Assembly: GCA_913777945.1 (NCBI GenBank)
Contig: CAJYTY010000012.1
Span: 47,592-111,591 of the forward strand
Direction of reading: 5' to 3'
Origin: an uncultured Acinetobacter sp.
GTDB lineage: Bacteria > Pseudomonadota > Gammaproteobacteria > Pseudomonadales > Moraxellaceae
Length of the DNA stretch: 64,000 nucleotides
Positions 18,423 to 27,743 of the stretch are shown here, one piece after another. The notes under the pieces are model-generated. The model worked only from the letters and a program-made list of their open reading frames with translations, searched no databases and was not told where the DNA came from. The position numbers and the translations under genes were made by a program. Within the stretch, counting starts at the first letter, position 1. Every line of letters starts with the position of its first letter.

Positions 18423-19624
18423 TAATAAACTCTACTTCTCAGATTTAAATGCCGATTATAAGCTAATGCTAAAGCCAAGATAATCAAAAAAGGAATCATT
18501 TGCGAAGGTGTTGTTAAGCGATGCTCTGTAGCAGAAGAAAAAATACAAACCCAGAAAGCAAATTTTAAAGCTAGTGATAAGTCTTTAGCCCAAAACTCAA
18601 TTTTACATATTTCCTTATATATGTAGTAGAAGAAAATAAAAAATAATATAAATCCTGCAACTCCTAATTCAGCCAAAATTGTAAAATAAGAATTATGAGC
18701 ATGTGCATCAGTATGACGTATAGTTTGATTTATTTTTTCAGAAATAAAAGGCAGTATCGTATTATAACTATAACCTAAATCATCGTAACTACCAAATCCA
18801 ATTCCAAACAATGGAGAATGTAAGAAATTATCAATAGCTCTAGGCCATAAGTATAAAGTTCGATCGATAATTGTGCCTCCCCTTTGTATTCCACTTAAAG
18901 TAATAGAACCATCAAAAGTTGATTCATCAGAAATAAATTTTCCTTCTCTAATCCATATACTATATGTAAATATTACTAGAAAAACTTGAGACATAACAAA
19001 GCAAACAAACACAGTTAATGGAAATCTAAATCGAATAAAGAAATAATATAAAAATGTTAAAAATAACGCTATAACTGTTCCTCTAGAATCAGTCATTAGA
19101 AGAAAAAAAATAAATATTAATGATAAAAATAAATATTTTTTTGATTTATTTTCCAAATAAAAACCAAGACATATTGCTGAAATTACGCCATAAAAACCAC
19201 CTGCGGCATTATGAGATTCAAATAAAAAAAAATGAACTAGATTACCTTCGTTATGTCCAAATATAAAACCAAAAAATGATGCAAAAGAAATTATTGAAAA
19301 ACACAATAATAAATCTTTCCTAGGGTCTCTAGTATAACCAAGCATAACAATTGAGAAAAAAATTAAATAAGTGATAAAAAAATTCCCATCTCTTCTATAA
19401 AAATCAAAATTGAAAAGTGATGATTTATCATAAAATAAAATTGAAATTAATATATAAAAAACAAGTAGCAAGAAAAAAACTATATACTTTGGTAAAATAA
19501 AATTTCTATGAACTATCAAGGTAAATGATAATGGTAAAAAAAGTATAGGAAGTACGCTTAAATATAAAAAATTCGTTACACTGAAAATTAAAGCCAGCAA
19601 AGAAATAAAATAAAATAAATTCAT
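18422..19624 (-). CDS. wzy: O-antigen/capsule polymerase (Wzy)
   Basis: Inner membrane protein of 400 aa, about 10-12 hydrophobic segments, with a long periplasmic loop (~residues 215-310) and the O-antigen ligase/polymerase family signature DSRGT followed by HAHNSYFTILAELG. Polymerises lipid-linked repeats in the periplasm. Sequence is very AT-rich. The ATG at 19622-19624 is used. It is the only Wzy-like protein in the window and sits with one glycosyltransferase on each side and a wzx two genes upstream. Wzy and WaaL share this fold, but the setting favours Wzy; the glycosidic linkage cannot be predicted. Confidence 0.87.
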   Translation of the reverse strand: MNLFYFISLLALIFSVTNFLYLSVLPILFLPLSFTLIVHRNFILPKYIVFFLLLVFYILISILFYDKSSLFNFDFYRRDGNFFITYLIFFSIVMLGYTRDPRKDLLLCFSIISFASFFGFIFGHNEGNLVHFFLFESHNAAGGFYGVISAICLGFYLENKSKKYLFLSLIFIFFLLMTDSRGTVIALFLTFLYYFFIRFRFPLTVFVCFVMSQVFLVIFTYSIWIREGKFISDESTFDGSITLSGIQRGGTIIDRTLYLWPRAIDNFLHSPLFGIGFGSYDDLGYSYNTILPFISEKINQTIRHTDAHAHNSYFTILAELGVAGFILFFIFFYYIYKEICKIEFWAKDLSLALKFAFWVCIFSSATEHRLTTPSQMIPFLIILALALAYNRHLNLRSRVY

Positions 19625-19671
19625 ATAAAGACCTTAATTTTATTAAAAATCTACAATAAAAACTGTAAATA

Positions 19672-20556
19672 TCAAAAAAAACGCTTTCCAAGCTTTAAAA
19701 AAACTCTCAAAAAAAAGTAAATTTTAAGCTTCTTGATTATATTAAAAATTACTTTTAATCTATTATCTTTCCTATGTTTTAACTCTTCAAAAGCATTTAA
19801 AAATAATACATTCTCATATGCTTTTTTATAAAATTTATGATTTTTAAAAAAACTTAAAACTTCAAACCTGCCAGAATGCATTTTTTCCAAATTTTTAATT
19901 GTATTTGAACTATGCATTCTATAATTAGATAATATTAATGGAATCTCATAAAAGTCTCCTTTTTCAAGTAGCTTCAGCCACATATACCAATCTTCAATAA
20001 CTACACCATTTACGTAACACCCCACATCTTTTATTGCTTGAGTTTTAAGCAACTGGGTAGGGGCGAGTAAATAATAATCATGAAAAAAGACTTCTTCAAA
20101 ATTTATTTTTTTTACTTTTTTTTGGATATTAATATTGATAATTTTATTCTCATCATCAATAAAATTTACACCACCAAACACACCTACAATACTTAGATCT
20201 TGATTTTTTTGATAAAAATTTATTTGCTCTTCAATTTTATTTTTTAAAATTGAATCATCAGAAGCAATTGCTGAAAAATAATCGCCTTTACACCACTCTA
20301 ATGCCTCATTGAGAGTTGCACTTAAACCTCTATTAGGCCTATATCTAAATTCAAAATGAGTAAAACGATGCTGACATTTTTCCAACATTTCTTTAATTTT
20401 ATCTACAGAGCTATCTTTTGAACCATCATCAATAATAATTAACTCAATATTCTGATATGTTTGATCAATAACACTCTGAATACAATCCATTACAAATTTT
20501 TCATGATTGTAACAAGGTATAACAACGGATACTAAAGGTTGTTCTAAACTACTCAT
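19672..20556 (-). CDS. GT2-family glycosyltransferase
   Basis: Inverting GT-A glycosyltransferase, 294 aa. The N-terminus has PLVSVVIPCYNHEKFV, IIDDGSKDSS and the metal-binding AIASDDS variant of the DXD motif near residue 100, then EDWYMWLKLLEKGDF. No membrane segment. ATGA overlap with the upstream wzx gene. Very AT-rich. Part of the rml-fdt-wzx-wzy operon; it may add the 3-acetamido-3,6-dideoxyhexose or another sugar of that repeat (not determinable). Confidence 0.85.
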   Translation of the reverse strand: MSSLEQPLVSVVIPCYNHEKFVMDCIQSVIDQTYQNIELIIIDDGSKDSSVDKIKEMLEKCQHRFTHFEFRYRPNRGLSATLNEALEWCKGDYFSAIASDDSILKNKIEEQINFYQKNQDLSIVGVFGGVNFIDDENKIININIQKKVKKINFEEVFFHDYYLLAPTQLLKTQAIKDVGCYVNGVVIEDWYMWLKLLEKGDFYEIPLILSNYRMHSSNTIKNLEKMHSGRFEVLSFFKNHKFYKKAYENVLFLNAFEELKHRKDNRLKVIFNIIKKLKIYFFLRVFLKLGKRFF

Positions 20557-21812
20557 ATCGTATCCTTTTCTTTTAAACTTTTAAAAACGCAAATACTCAT
20601 TACAAACCAGTATATTCCATAGTTAATCAGATGAGCAATGGATACACCTTCATAACCAAAAATTTGCGTACATATATAAGTTAATAATACTGAAGTAATT
20701 GCAAATATCACTTCAGTAGTTATAAACAATCTTGTCATAGCTTTACTTAACATTAAATAGGCAAGTATCCAACTACCAATTTTTAAAGAGTCACCTATCA
20801 TTTGCCAAAGAAACAACTCACGCATAGGCAAAAATGTTTTGGTAAATAAAATCGCTATAATCCAATCTCTCAGGATATACACAATCAAACCACCTAAGAC
20901 GGCTAATGGAAATATAAACTTATAACCAGCATAAACTTCTGCCTTTATCTCATTAATTTCTGACAGCTCAGAAAGTCGAGGGAGATAATATACTCCTAAA
21001 GTTGTTGTGATTAACATAAGATATGCTGCACTTAAACGGATCATGGCTTCCCAATAACCTGCATAAGTAACACCATATTCTTGCGTTAAATATGTTCGAA
21101 TAAGTATTTGAGAAAGAGGTACGCAAATTGCACTGACTAAAGCCATGAGTGCAAAAGAAGCAAACCCCTTTGTTACAGCTAGATCTAGCTTGCCAAGTAG
21201 ATATGAAATTTTAAACCAGTCAGTTTTATAACATAAAAATAATGTTACAATAAAAGCTAAAGATTGATAAATTGAAAGTGCAACTAAAGCACCATACAAA
21301 CCATATTTAATTGCTAAAAAACTTGTAATAGCTAAAGAAAAAAGGCTACCTACTATATTTGCAATAACTAATCTTAAAATTTCTTTTTTACCATTTAAGA
21401 TAGCTAATAAAAGTGCATTAAGAGTAAATAGTGTTAAGAAAAAAGCAAACCAAACGAAAACTGTCTGATAAAGATCACTGTGGAAAATATAAATTGAAAG
21501 TTGTTTTTGAAAAAAAATTATAATGCCTGAAAAAATTAAGCTGAAAATTAAAACTAGACTTCCTGCTGTTCTCCATATACTTCTTTGTTTATTTTCATCT
21601 TCATAATATTCTGCGGTGTATTTAATAACAGCTGTATTGATTGCACTACCAGCGAAAGTAGTCACCATTTGAATAAAATTTTGAAATTGACCAATTACTG
21701 CATAACCAGCTGGACCAACATAAACAGCCAAAATTTTATTGAGTATAAACATCGTTGCTGTTTTGATTAAAACAGCAACTCCATTTAATACACTTGTTTT
21801 AAGTAAATTCAT
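20553..21812 (-). CDS. wzx: Wzx oligosaccharide flippase (WzxE-like, PST family)
   Basis: Membrane protein of about 419 aa with roughly 12 segments, predicted to flip the undecaprenyl-linked repeat to the periplasm. The N-terminal LNKILAVYVGPAGYAVIGQF and the closing region resemble the enterobacterial common antigen translocase WzxE, a group often paired with 4-amino or 3-amino-6-deoxyhexose containing units. A start at 21863 would run into fdtB; the ATG at 21810-21812 directly follows the fdtB stop and is preferred. It is the second flippase in the locus besides the MurJ-like 10158-11453. Confidence 0.87.
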   Translation of the reverse strand: MNLLKTSVLNGVAVLIKTATMFILNKILAVYVGPAGYAVIGQFQNFIQMVTTFAGSAINTAVIKYTAEYYEDENKQRSIWRTAGSLVLIFSLIFSGIIIFFQKQLSIYIFHSDLYQTVFVWFAFFLTLFTLNALLLAILNGKKEILRLVIANIVGSLFSLAITSFLAIKYGLYGALVALSIYQSLAFIVTLFLCYKTDWFKISYLLGKLDLAVTKGFASFALMALVSAICVPLSQILIRTYLTQEYGVTYAGYWEAMIRLSAAYLMLITTTLGVYYLPRLSELSEINEIKAEVYAGYKFIFPLAVLGGLIVYILRDWIIAILFTKTFLPMRELFLWQMIGDSLKIGSWILAYLMLSKAMTRLFITTEVIFAITSVLLTYICTQIFGYEGVSIAHLINYGIYWFVMSICVFKSLKEKDTI

Positions 21813-21813
21813 G

Positions 21814-22929
21814 TTAAACTTTAAAATTATTACAAAGCTGAATAACTTTTTCAGCATCTTCAACCGTTAAAGTTGGCCCTATCGGCAAACTCAAAATTTC
21901 TGCATGAATCTGCTCAGATACTGGATAACTTAAATCATTCCACTCCTTATAAGCCTGTTGCTTGTGAGGTGGGATAGGATAATGAATTAAAGTTTGTACA
22001 CCTTGTTCGCCCAAGTACTTTTGTAAAGCTTCACGATGCTCAGTACGAATCACAAATAAATGCCAAACGTGCTGCTGATACTCTTCAGCATTTTTCTGAG
22101 CTAAAGGTAATTTAATTAAAGGATTTACTATATGCTGCAAATATAATTGTGCTATTTTGCGGCGATGAGCTATTTCTCGATCTAAATATTTTAATTTAAT
22201 ATCTAGCATGGCCGCTTGAATTTCATCGAGTCGGCTATTTACACCAGGTACTAAATTTTTATATTTTTCATGAGAACCATAGTTACGTAAGGCACGTAAC
22301 ATTTGTGCAAGTTCTTCGTCATTCGTAGTTACTGCACCAGCATCTCCTAATGCACCTAAATTTTTACCAGGATAAAAACTAAATCCAGAAGCATCTCCCC
22401 AATTTCCAGCTTTTACTCCATTAATTTGAGCGCCATGAGATTGAGCTGAATCTTCCAAAACTAATAAGTTATATTTATTAGCAATTGTCATGATTGCAGG
22501 CATTTCTGCTAGTTGTCCATATAAATGAACGGGTAAAATGACTTTCGTCTTTGGAGTAATTGCAGCTTCTATCTTATTTGGGTCGATATTATAAGTATTA
22601 ATATCTGGTTCAACTAGAATTGGCGTTAAATTATTTGCAGTAATAGCTAATATACTTGCAATATATGTATTTGACGGGACAATGACTTCATCGCCATCAT
22701 TTAATTTACCTAACTCTTTCCATGCTCGAAGTGTAAGAATTAAGGCATCTAAACCATTAGCAACCCCAATTGCATATTTCACTCCACAGTATTCCGCAAA
22801 GTTCTGTTCAAATTGAGCTAGCTCATTTCCGCCTATGTACCAGCCAGAATCTATGACACGAGTACAAGCCTCAATGAGTTCTGTACGATATTGACCATTT
22901 ATACTTTTTAAATCTAAGAAAGGAATCAT
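21814..22929 (-). CDS. fdtB: dTDP-3-keto-6-deoxyhexose 3-aminotransferase (FdtB/QdtB)
   Basis: PLP-dependent DegT/DnrJ/EryC1 aminotransferase of 371 aa, predicted to place an amino group at C3 of dTDP-3-keto-6-deoxyhexose. It starts [11 protein letters not shown] as FdtB/QdtB proteins do; the Schiff-base lysine is K179 in [16 protein letters not shown] and D160 lies in LEDSAQSHG. One-base TAATG overlap with the upstream ketoisomerase-acetyltransferase fusion, which supplies the substrate and acetylates the product. Whether the sugar is Fuc3N or Qui3N depends on the ketoisomerase and cannot be fixed here. Confidence 0.9.
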   Translation of the reverse strand: MIPFLDLKSINGQYRTELIEACTRVIDSGWYIGGNELAQFEQNFAEYCGVKYAIGVANGLDALILTLRAWKELGKLNDGDEVIVPSNTYIASILAITANNLTPILVEPDINTYNIDPNKIEAAITPKTKVILPVHLYGQLAEMPAIMTIANKYNLLVLEDSAQSHGAQINGVKAGNWGDASGFSFYPGKNLGALGDAGAVTTNDEELAQMLRALRNYGSHEKYKNLVPGVNSRLDEIQAAMLDIKLKYLDREIAHRRKIAQLYLQHIVNPLIKLPLAQKNAEEYQQHVWHLFVIRTEHREALQKYLGEQGVQTLIHYPIPPHKQQAYKEWNDLSYPVSEQIHAEILSLPIGPTLTVEDAEKVIQLCNNFKV

Positions 22930-23783
22930 TATTTCACATAGCCTTTAATAATTGCAGGATTTCCTACTACAATTGCATTTTCCGGAACATCTTTAGTTAC
23001 TACCGCGCCTGCACCAACCAATGCATTTCGACCAATTCTTATTCCTGGTAAAATGGTAGCATTACCCCCAATACTTGCACCTTGTTCAACTATAGTTTTT
23101 AGAAACTCATCGGGATATTGCTTTGAACGGGGAGTCTTATCATTTGTAAAAGTAACGCTAGGACCAACAAAAACGTTATCTTCTAATGTAATCCCATCCC
23201 ATACATACACACCTGATTTAATTGTGACATTATTACCAATTTGCACATCATTTTCGATCATCGTGTGCGCACAAATATTACAATTTTCTCCGATAACTGC
23301 CTGGGGAAAAATCACACTATACTGCCAAACTTTTGTTTTTTGACCAATATTTTTAGATTTAACATCAGACAAAGGATGAATAAAAGGTTTATGTACTTCT
23401 TTTAAAAACTCATCATAATTTCGAATATAATCCTGCTCTGTAAAGTGTTCGCTCGCTAAAACAAGTAATACACAATCTTCTGAAAAATCATGCATTTCAC
23501 GCCAGATCAATCCTTCAATAACCAAGCCTTGGGTCGGGTTATCTAAAACAACTTCTTCTTTAATAGAACCATTATCCAGAATAAATTTACAGCTACCTTT
23601 CAAACATATTGCAACTTGTTTTAAATCAATATGAGCATGAAAGCCTCGTGGTTTCTGTGACGTATTAAAGATGTAATACAAACGTTGCACATCAAAAGGA
23701 ATTGACTGATTAGATTCAATCGCAACCAAACCACCTCGTTCATCATCATAACTAGGCAAGTCAATTAATTTTATAAGGTTCAT
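22929..23783 (-). CDS. fused dTDP-4-keto-6-deoxyglucose 3,4-ketoisomerase and N-acetyltransferase (WxcM/FdtE-like)
   Basis: Two enzymes in one 284-aa chain. Residues ~1-135 are a cupin of the FdtA/QdtA family ([27 protein letters not shown] with active-site histidines, [13 protein letters not shown]), shifting the keto group from C4 to C3. Residues ~140-284 are a left-handed beta-helix acetyltransferase ([49 protein letters not shown]) like FdtC/QdtC. With RmlA, RmlB and FdtB it completes dTDP-Fuc3NAc or dTDP-Qui3NAc. No rmlC or rmlD is present, so rhamnose is not the product. ATG at 23781-23783. Confidence 0.9.
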   Translation of the reverse strand: MNLIKLIDLPSYDDERGGLVAIESNQSIPFDVQRLYYIFNTSQKPRGFHAHIDLKQVAICLKGSCKFILDNGSIKEEVVLDNPTQGLVIEGLIWREMHDFSEDCVLLVLASEHFTEQDYIRNYDEFLKEVHKPFIHPLSDVKSKNIGQKTKVWQYSVIFPQAVIGENCNICAHTMIENDVQIGNNVTIKSGVYVWDGITLEDNVFVGPSVTFTNDKTPRSKQYPDEFLKTIVEQGASIGGNATILPGIRIGRNALVGAGAVVTKDVPENAIVVGNPAIIKGYVK

Positions 23784-23784
23784 G

Positions 23785-24657
23785 TTATTCGGTTACCAAA
23801 GAAATCAAATATTGACCATAATCATTCTTACTCATACTTTGACCGATCTCCAACACTTGAGCTTTCGTCAACCAACCATGATGAAGTGCAATTTCTTCAA
23901 GGCATGCCACTTTATATCCCTGACGTTTTTCAATAGTTTCCACAAACTGCGCTGCTTCAAGTAGGCTTGCATGTGTTCCTGTATCTAACCATGCAAAACC
24001 ACGGCCTAATAACTCTACATTGAGATCACCACGATCCAAGTACATCTGGTTTACTGTTGTAATTTCTAGTTCACCGCGATCTGACGGCTTTACTTGTTTT
24101 GCAATTTTTACTACATCGTTATCGTAAAAATAAAGTCCCGTAACTGCAAAATTTGATTTTGGCTGTTTTGGTTTTTCTTCTAATGACACTGCTCGTTTTT
24201 GCTCATCAAACTCAACTACACCAAAACGCTCAGGATCTTTAACTTGATAACCAAATACAGTTGCGCCTTTAGTACGTGATACTGCTTCACGAAGCATCGG
24301 TGTAAAGCCTTGACCATAGAAAATATTATCGCCAAGTACTAAACAAACGTTACTCTCACCAATAAACTCTTCACCTAATATAAAGGCTTGAGCTAAGCCA
24401 TCTGGGCTTGGTTGAATGGCATAACTTAGTTCAATACCAAATTGTGAGCCATCGCCTAATAATCGCTTAAAACCATCTATATCGTCTGGCGTGCTGATAA
24501 TAAGAACTTCTCGGATACCAGCCAGCATCAATACAGATAATGGATAGTAAACCATTGGCTTATCGTAAATTGGTAATAACTGTTTTGAAACACCCTTCGT
24601 GATTGGATATAGTCGTGTACCAGAACCACCTGCTAAAATTATACCTTTTGTTTTCAT
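23785..24657 (-). CDS. rmlA: glucose-1-phosphate thymidylyltransferase
   Basis: Makes dTDP-glucose from dTTP and glucose-1-P. The 290-aa protein has the full signature: [26 protein letters not shown] split across residues 3-29, [25 protein letters not shown] and [10 protein letters not shown]. One-base TAATG overlap with rmlB upstream and a one-base gap to the fusion gene downstream. Second step gene of the dTDP-aminosugar operon. Confidence 0.95.
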   Translation of the reverse strand: MKTKGIILAGGSGTRLYPITKGVSKQLLPIYDKPMVYYPLSVLMLAGIREVLIISTPDDIDGFKRLLGDGSQFGIELSYAIQPSPDGLAQAFILGEEFIGESNVCLVLGDNIFYGQGFTPMLREAVSRTKGATVFGYQVKDPERFGVVEFDEQKRAVSLEEKPKQPKSNFAVTGLYFYDNDVVKIAKQVKPSDRGELEITTVNQMYLDRGDLNVELLGRGFAWLDTGTHASLLEAAQFVETIEKRQGYKVACLEEIALHHGWLTKAQVLEIGQSMSKNDYGQYLISLVTE

Positions 24658-25721
24658 TACGCACTAACACCTAAACGCTCTAATTTATAGCTTCCGTCTA
24701 AAACTCGGTTGCACCATTCTTGGTTCTCTAAATACCACTGCACTGTTTTTCTAAGGCCTGTTTCAAAGCTTTCTTGCGGTACCCAGCCTAAATCTTGCTG
24801 GATTTTACTTGCATCAATCGCATAGCGCAAATCATGTCCCGGACGATCTGTCACATAAGTGATCAGGTCCTGATAACGTGCTAAACCTTCAGGTTTGTTT
24901 GGAGCAAGCTCTTCTAAAAGTTCGCAAATTGCTTTTACCACATCAATATTTTTTTGCTCGTTGTGACCGCCAATGTTGTAAGTTTCACCCACTGCTGCTT
25001 CTGTGACTACTTTATAAAGTGCGCGGGCATGATCTTCTACATACAACCAGTCACGAATTTGTGTACCATTTCCATATACAGGTAGTGGCTTACCAGCCAG
25101 TGCATTTAAAATCACCAGCGGAATGAGTTTTTCAGGGAAATGGAACGGCCCATAGTTGTTTGAACAATTGGTGAGTACAACTGGTAAGCCGTACGTGCGG
25201 TACCATGCTCTAACCAAGTGATCCGAACTGGCTTTGCTGGCAGAGTAAGGCGAACTTGGTGCATACGGTGTTGTTTCTAAAAATAAATCTTCTGTACCTT
25301 CTAAATCACCATACACTTCATCTGTTGAAATATGATGAAAGCGGAAGGCCGTTTTTCTGTTTTCTGGTAATGTATTCCAGTAGTGGCGTGCTGCCTCAAG
25401 TAGTTGGTAGGTACCAATGATATTGGTTTCAATAAACGCAGCTGGGCCAGTGATCGAACGGTCGACATGCGATTCAGCAGCTAAATGCATTACAGCATCG
25501 GGTTGAAAATTTTCAAATAATTCATCTAAAGCAACACGATCACAGATGTCAGTTTGTGAAAATGTGTACCGTGGATGATCTGCGACTGAAGCAAGTGACT
25601 CTAAGTTGCCTGCATAGGTGAGTTTATCGACATTTAATACTTCGTTTTCTGTATTTTCAATAACATGACGAACAACGGCTGAACCAATAAAACCCGCGCC
25701 ACCTGTAATTAATATTTTCAT
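24657..25721 (-). CDS. rmlB: dTDP-glucose 4,6-dehydratase
   Basis: SDR enzyme converting dTDP-glucose to dTDP-4-keto-6-deoxyglucose. Visible motifs: [15 protein letters not shown] (N-terminal NAD site), [23 protein letters not shown] with the catalytic Asp-Glu pair, [14 protein letters not shown] and [15 protein letters not shown]. 354 aa, typical length. AGGAAA lies 6 nt before the ATG at 25719-25721. First gene of the right-hand leftward operon, facing wza across a 465-bp divergent region. Absence of rmlC/rmlD channels its product to the 3-amino branch. Confidence 0.95.
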   Translation of the reverse strand: MKILITGGAGFIGSAVVRHVIENTENEVLNVDKLTYAGNLESLASVADHPRYTFSQTDICDRVALDELFENFQPDAVMHLAAESHVDRSITGPAAFIETNIIGTYQLLEAARHYWNTLPENRKTAFRFHHISTDEVYGDLEGTEDLFLETTPYAPSSPYSASKASSDHLVRAWYRTYGLPVVLTNCSNNYGPFHFPEKLIPLVILNALAGKPLPVYGNGTQIRDWLYVEDHARALYKVVTEAAVGETYNIGGHNEQKNIDVVKAICELLEELAPNKPEGLARYQDLITYVTDRPGHDLRYAIDASKIQQDLGWVPQESFETGLRKTVQWYLENQEWCNRVLDGSYKLERLGVSA

Positions 25722-25922
25722 ATATTTCCTGTAATACGACTTAAATGCTTGATCTATCAGTTGGTTGATTCATCTTATGGAAGAAATCGTCTTTATCTAT
25801 GTTTAAAATAGAATATGTTTATGACATATTTGATAAAAACCGTTATCTGGCCTTTATCTCTTTAAAAGATTTAATTTACAACTCAAATTCATATTTAACT
25901 TAGCCGCAAATAATAGCTTCGA

Positions 25923-25977
25923 TTTCAAGGTTTTTAAATAGAAAATTTCAAGCATTTAAAACAATTTTCTCAAGCAT
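25923..25977. repeat. phased direct repeats in the rmlB-wza divergent region
   Basis: Three copies of TTTCAAG or TCTCAAG begin at 25923, 25946 and 25968, spaced 23 and 22 bp, about two helical turns. The last two extend to the 8-mer TCAAGCAT (25948-25955, 25970-25977). An inverted repeat AGAAAATT/AATTTTCT (25940-25947, 25963-25970) is interleaved. This 465-bp gap (25722-26186) otherwise holds only promoter-like AT-rich DNA; no JUMPstart element was seen. Confidence 0.4.
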
Positions 25978-26087
25978 GGGCACTATCGTTGTAAAAAAGT
26001 AAAAAATGACGAGAGAAGATCATTTTGCCAATAGTGTGAAGACTTTTTCGTTCAGACTCATTTTTTCGCTAAACATACAAACTTAAG

Positions 26088-26116
26088 TTGAAAACGCTAT
26101 AACTCTCATAAATTAT
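26088..26116 (+). promoter_or_regulatory. candidate sigma-70 promoter of wza
   Basis: TTGAAA at 26088-26093, a 17-bp spacer, and AATTAT at 26111-26116 (an overlapping TAAATT starts at 26109). The predicted start would fall near 26123, at the edge of a palindrome, leaving a leader of about 64 nt before the wza GTG. Confidence 0.4.
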
Positions 26117-26123
26117 GGTCTAG

Positions 26124-26145
26124 AATGTCGCGTTATAACGACATT
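26124..26145. promoter_or_regulatory. palindrome at the predicted wza transcription start
   Basis: Arms AATGTCG (26124-26130) and CGACATT (26139-26145) flank CGTTATAA; the middle CGTTATAACG is itself a perfect palindrome. It could be a repressor site or a 5'-end mRNA hairpin. Confidence 0.4.
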
Positions 26146-26186
26146 TTAAAATATCACGCTAAAGCTTACAATCTAAGGGTTTCAAT

Positions 26187-27290
26187 GTGAAGTATAAAAG
26201 CACTTTACTTTTTTTATCGTCCTGTTTTATAGGTTTATCAGGTTGTGCCGTTACTTCAGGTTTGCAAACACACGACATACCTGAACAAGGCACTTATGTA
26301 ACCGATCAGGGCGCTCAGGTTTCAATTGTACAGCTCAACCAAACCAATTTGCCTAAACTACAGCCCGCTGAAAATATTCGCTATCAATCGGATATTGCAG
26401 CTTTATTTAAAGCATCACACCAGTTATACCGCTTGAGAGCAGGTGATGTTTTATCTATACAGCTTTGGGCCTATCCTGAAATCACACCTCCTCTTCAAGA
26501 TGGAAATAACATTAAAGGCATTGGTTACCCTATTGATAGTAATGGGAATATCTACTTACCCTTAATTGGAAAAGTACAAGCACAAGGTAAAAGTGTTTCC
26601 GAGCTGACTCAGCACCTCCGCTCCAGATTTGCTCAGTACTTAAAAGCGCCAGATGTCGTGGTTCGTGTACTCTCTTATGAAGGTAGCCGTTACTTTGTAA
26701 ATGGCCAAGTCATGAAAAGCGGACAATATACCTTAAATGATCAGCCAATCAGTATTTACACAGCGCTCAGTATGGCCGGTGGCGTAAATACCGAAACAGG
26801 TGACAATACCTCTATTCAGCTAATTCGTAATGGTAAAACCTTCGATTTAAATGCAATAAGTCTAGAAAAACAGGGTTATTCTTTACACAATTTATTGATT
26901 CAACCCAACGATACGATTTTTGTAAATACCAAACAAAATCAGAAACTTTACGTGATGGGTGAGTCGAATAAAAGTCAAGCACTTGCTTTACGCGATCAGG
27001 GCATGACTTTAAGTGATGTACTGGGTGAAAGCGAAGGGATTAACCCATATTCGGCTAGTGCTGCCCGAATTTACGTGATGCGTACGAACTTACAAGATCG
27101 TACATCAAAGCTGTATCATTTAGATTTGTCTAACCTCGGCAACTTGGCTTTGGCCAATCAGTTCCAGATGCAAAAAAATGATATTGTGTATATCGATGCA
27201 ACGGGCCTGACTCGCTGGCAACGTGTGATTGGGCAAATCGTTCCATTCGCAAGCGCAATTTATTCATTTAAGATTCTTGGAAATAACTAA
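26187..27290 (+). CDS. wza: polysaccharide export outer membrane lipoprotein Wza
   Basis: Forms the octameric outer-membrane channel through which the polysaccharide leaves the cell. 367 aa; the N-terminus ends in a lipobox LSGC with the lipidated cysteine at residue 20. YRLRAGDVLSIQLWAYPE begins the polysaccharide-export (poly_export) domain, followed by SLBB domains (YFVNGQVMKSGQYTLND, KLYVMGESNKSQALALRD). Start is GTG at 26187, with AAGGG about 8 nt upstream. One base separates its stop from the wzb ATG. Confidence 0.94.
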   Translation: MKYKSTLLFLSSCFIGLSGCAVTSGLQTHDIPEQGTYVTDQGAQVSIVQLNQTNLPKLQPAENIRYQSDIAALFKASHQLYRLRAGDVLSIQLWAYPEITPPLQDGNNIKGIGYPIDSNGNIYLPLIGKVQAQGKSVSELTQHLRSRFAQYLKAPDVVVRVLSYEGSRYFVNGQVMKSGQYTLNDQPISIYTALSMAGGVNTETGDNTSIQLIRNGKTFDLNAISLEKQGYSLHNLLIQPNDTIFVNTKQNQKLYVMGESNKSQALALRDQGMTLSDVLGESEGINPYSASAARIYVMRTNLQDRTSKLYHLDLSNLGNLALANQFQMQKNDIVYIDATGLTRWQRVIGQIVPFASAIYSFKILGNN

Positions 27291-27291
27291 A

Positions 27292-27720
27292 ATGCAAATC
27301 CAAAATGTTTTGGTCATTTGTGTGGGTAATATTTGCCGCAGCCCGATGGCCGAATATCTGCTAAAACAAAAGCATCCTGAGTTACATATAGAATCGGCCG
27401 GTATTTCTGGTTTGACTGGCCATAGTGCAGATGATAAAGCCATTCAATGCATGGATGCCTTAAATATTGATATGCGCAACCATGTGGCACGTAAGTTGAA
27501 TGCAGAGATGATCAAAAAAGCCGATCTTGTGCTAGTCATGAGCAATAATCAGCAAAAACATATTGAGCAGACTTGGCCATTTGCCAAAGGCAAAACCTTT
27601 CGACTTGGGCATTGGCAAGGGCAGAATGTACCCGACCCATACCAGCATGATCAAGCCTTTTTTGACCAAACTTGTATCAACATTCAGTCGTATGTCGCGG
27701 ACTGGGCATCACATCTATAA
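27292..27720 (+). CDS. wzb: low-molecular-weight protein-tyrosine phosphatase Wzb
   Basis: Cytoplasmic phosphatase that removes phosphate from the tyrosine tail of Wzc, cycling polymer export. 142 aa; the P-loop is VCVGNICRSPM (residues ~9-19, CX5R) and the general-acid aspartate is in VPDPYQHD near the C-terminus. An in-frame upstream start at 27229 lies inside wza; the ATG at 27292 gives the normal N-terminus. Confidence 0.94.
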   Translation: MQIQNVLVICVGNICRSPMAEYLLKQKHPELHIESAGISGLTGHSADDKAIQCMDALNIDMRNHVARKLNAEMIKKADLVLVMSNNQQKHIEQTWPFAKGKTFRLGHWQGQNVPDPYQHDQAFFDQTCINIQSYVADWASHL

Positions 27721-27743
27721 TTTGAAGAAGTAACATCGACACT

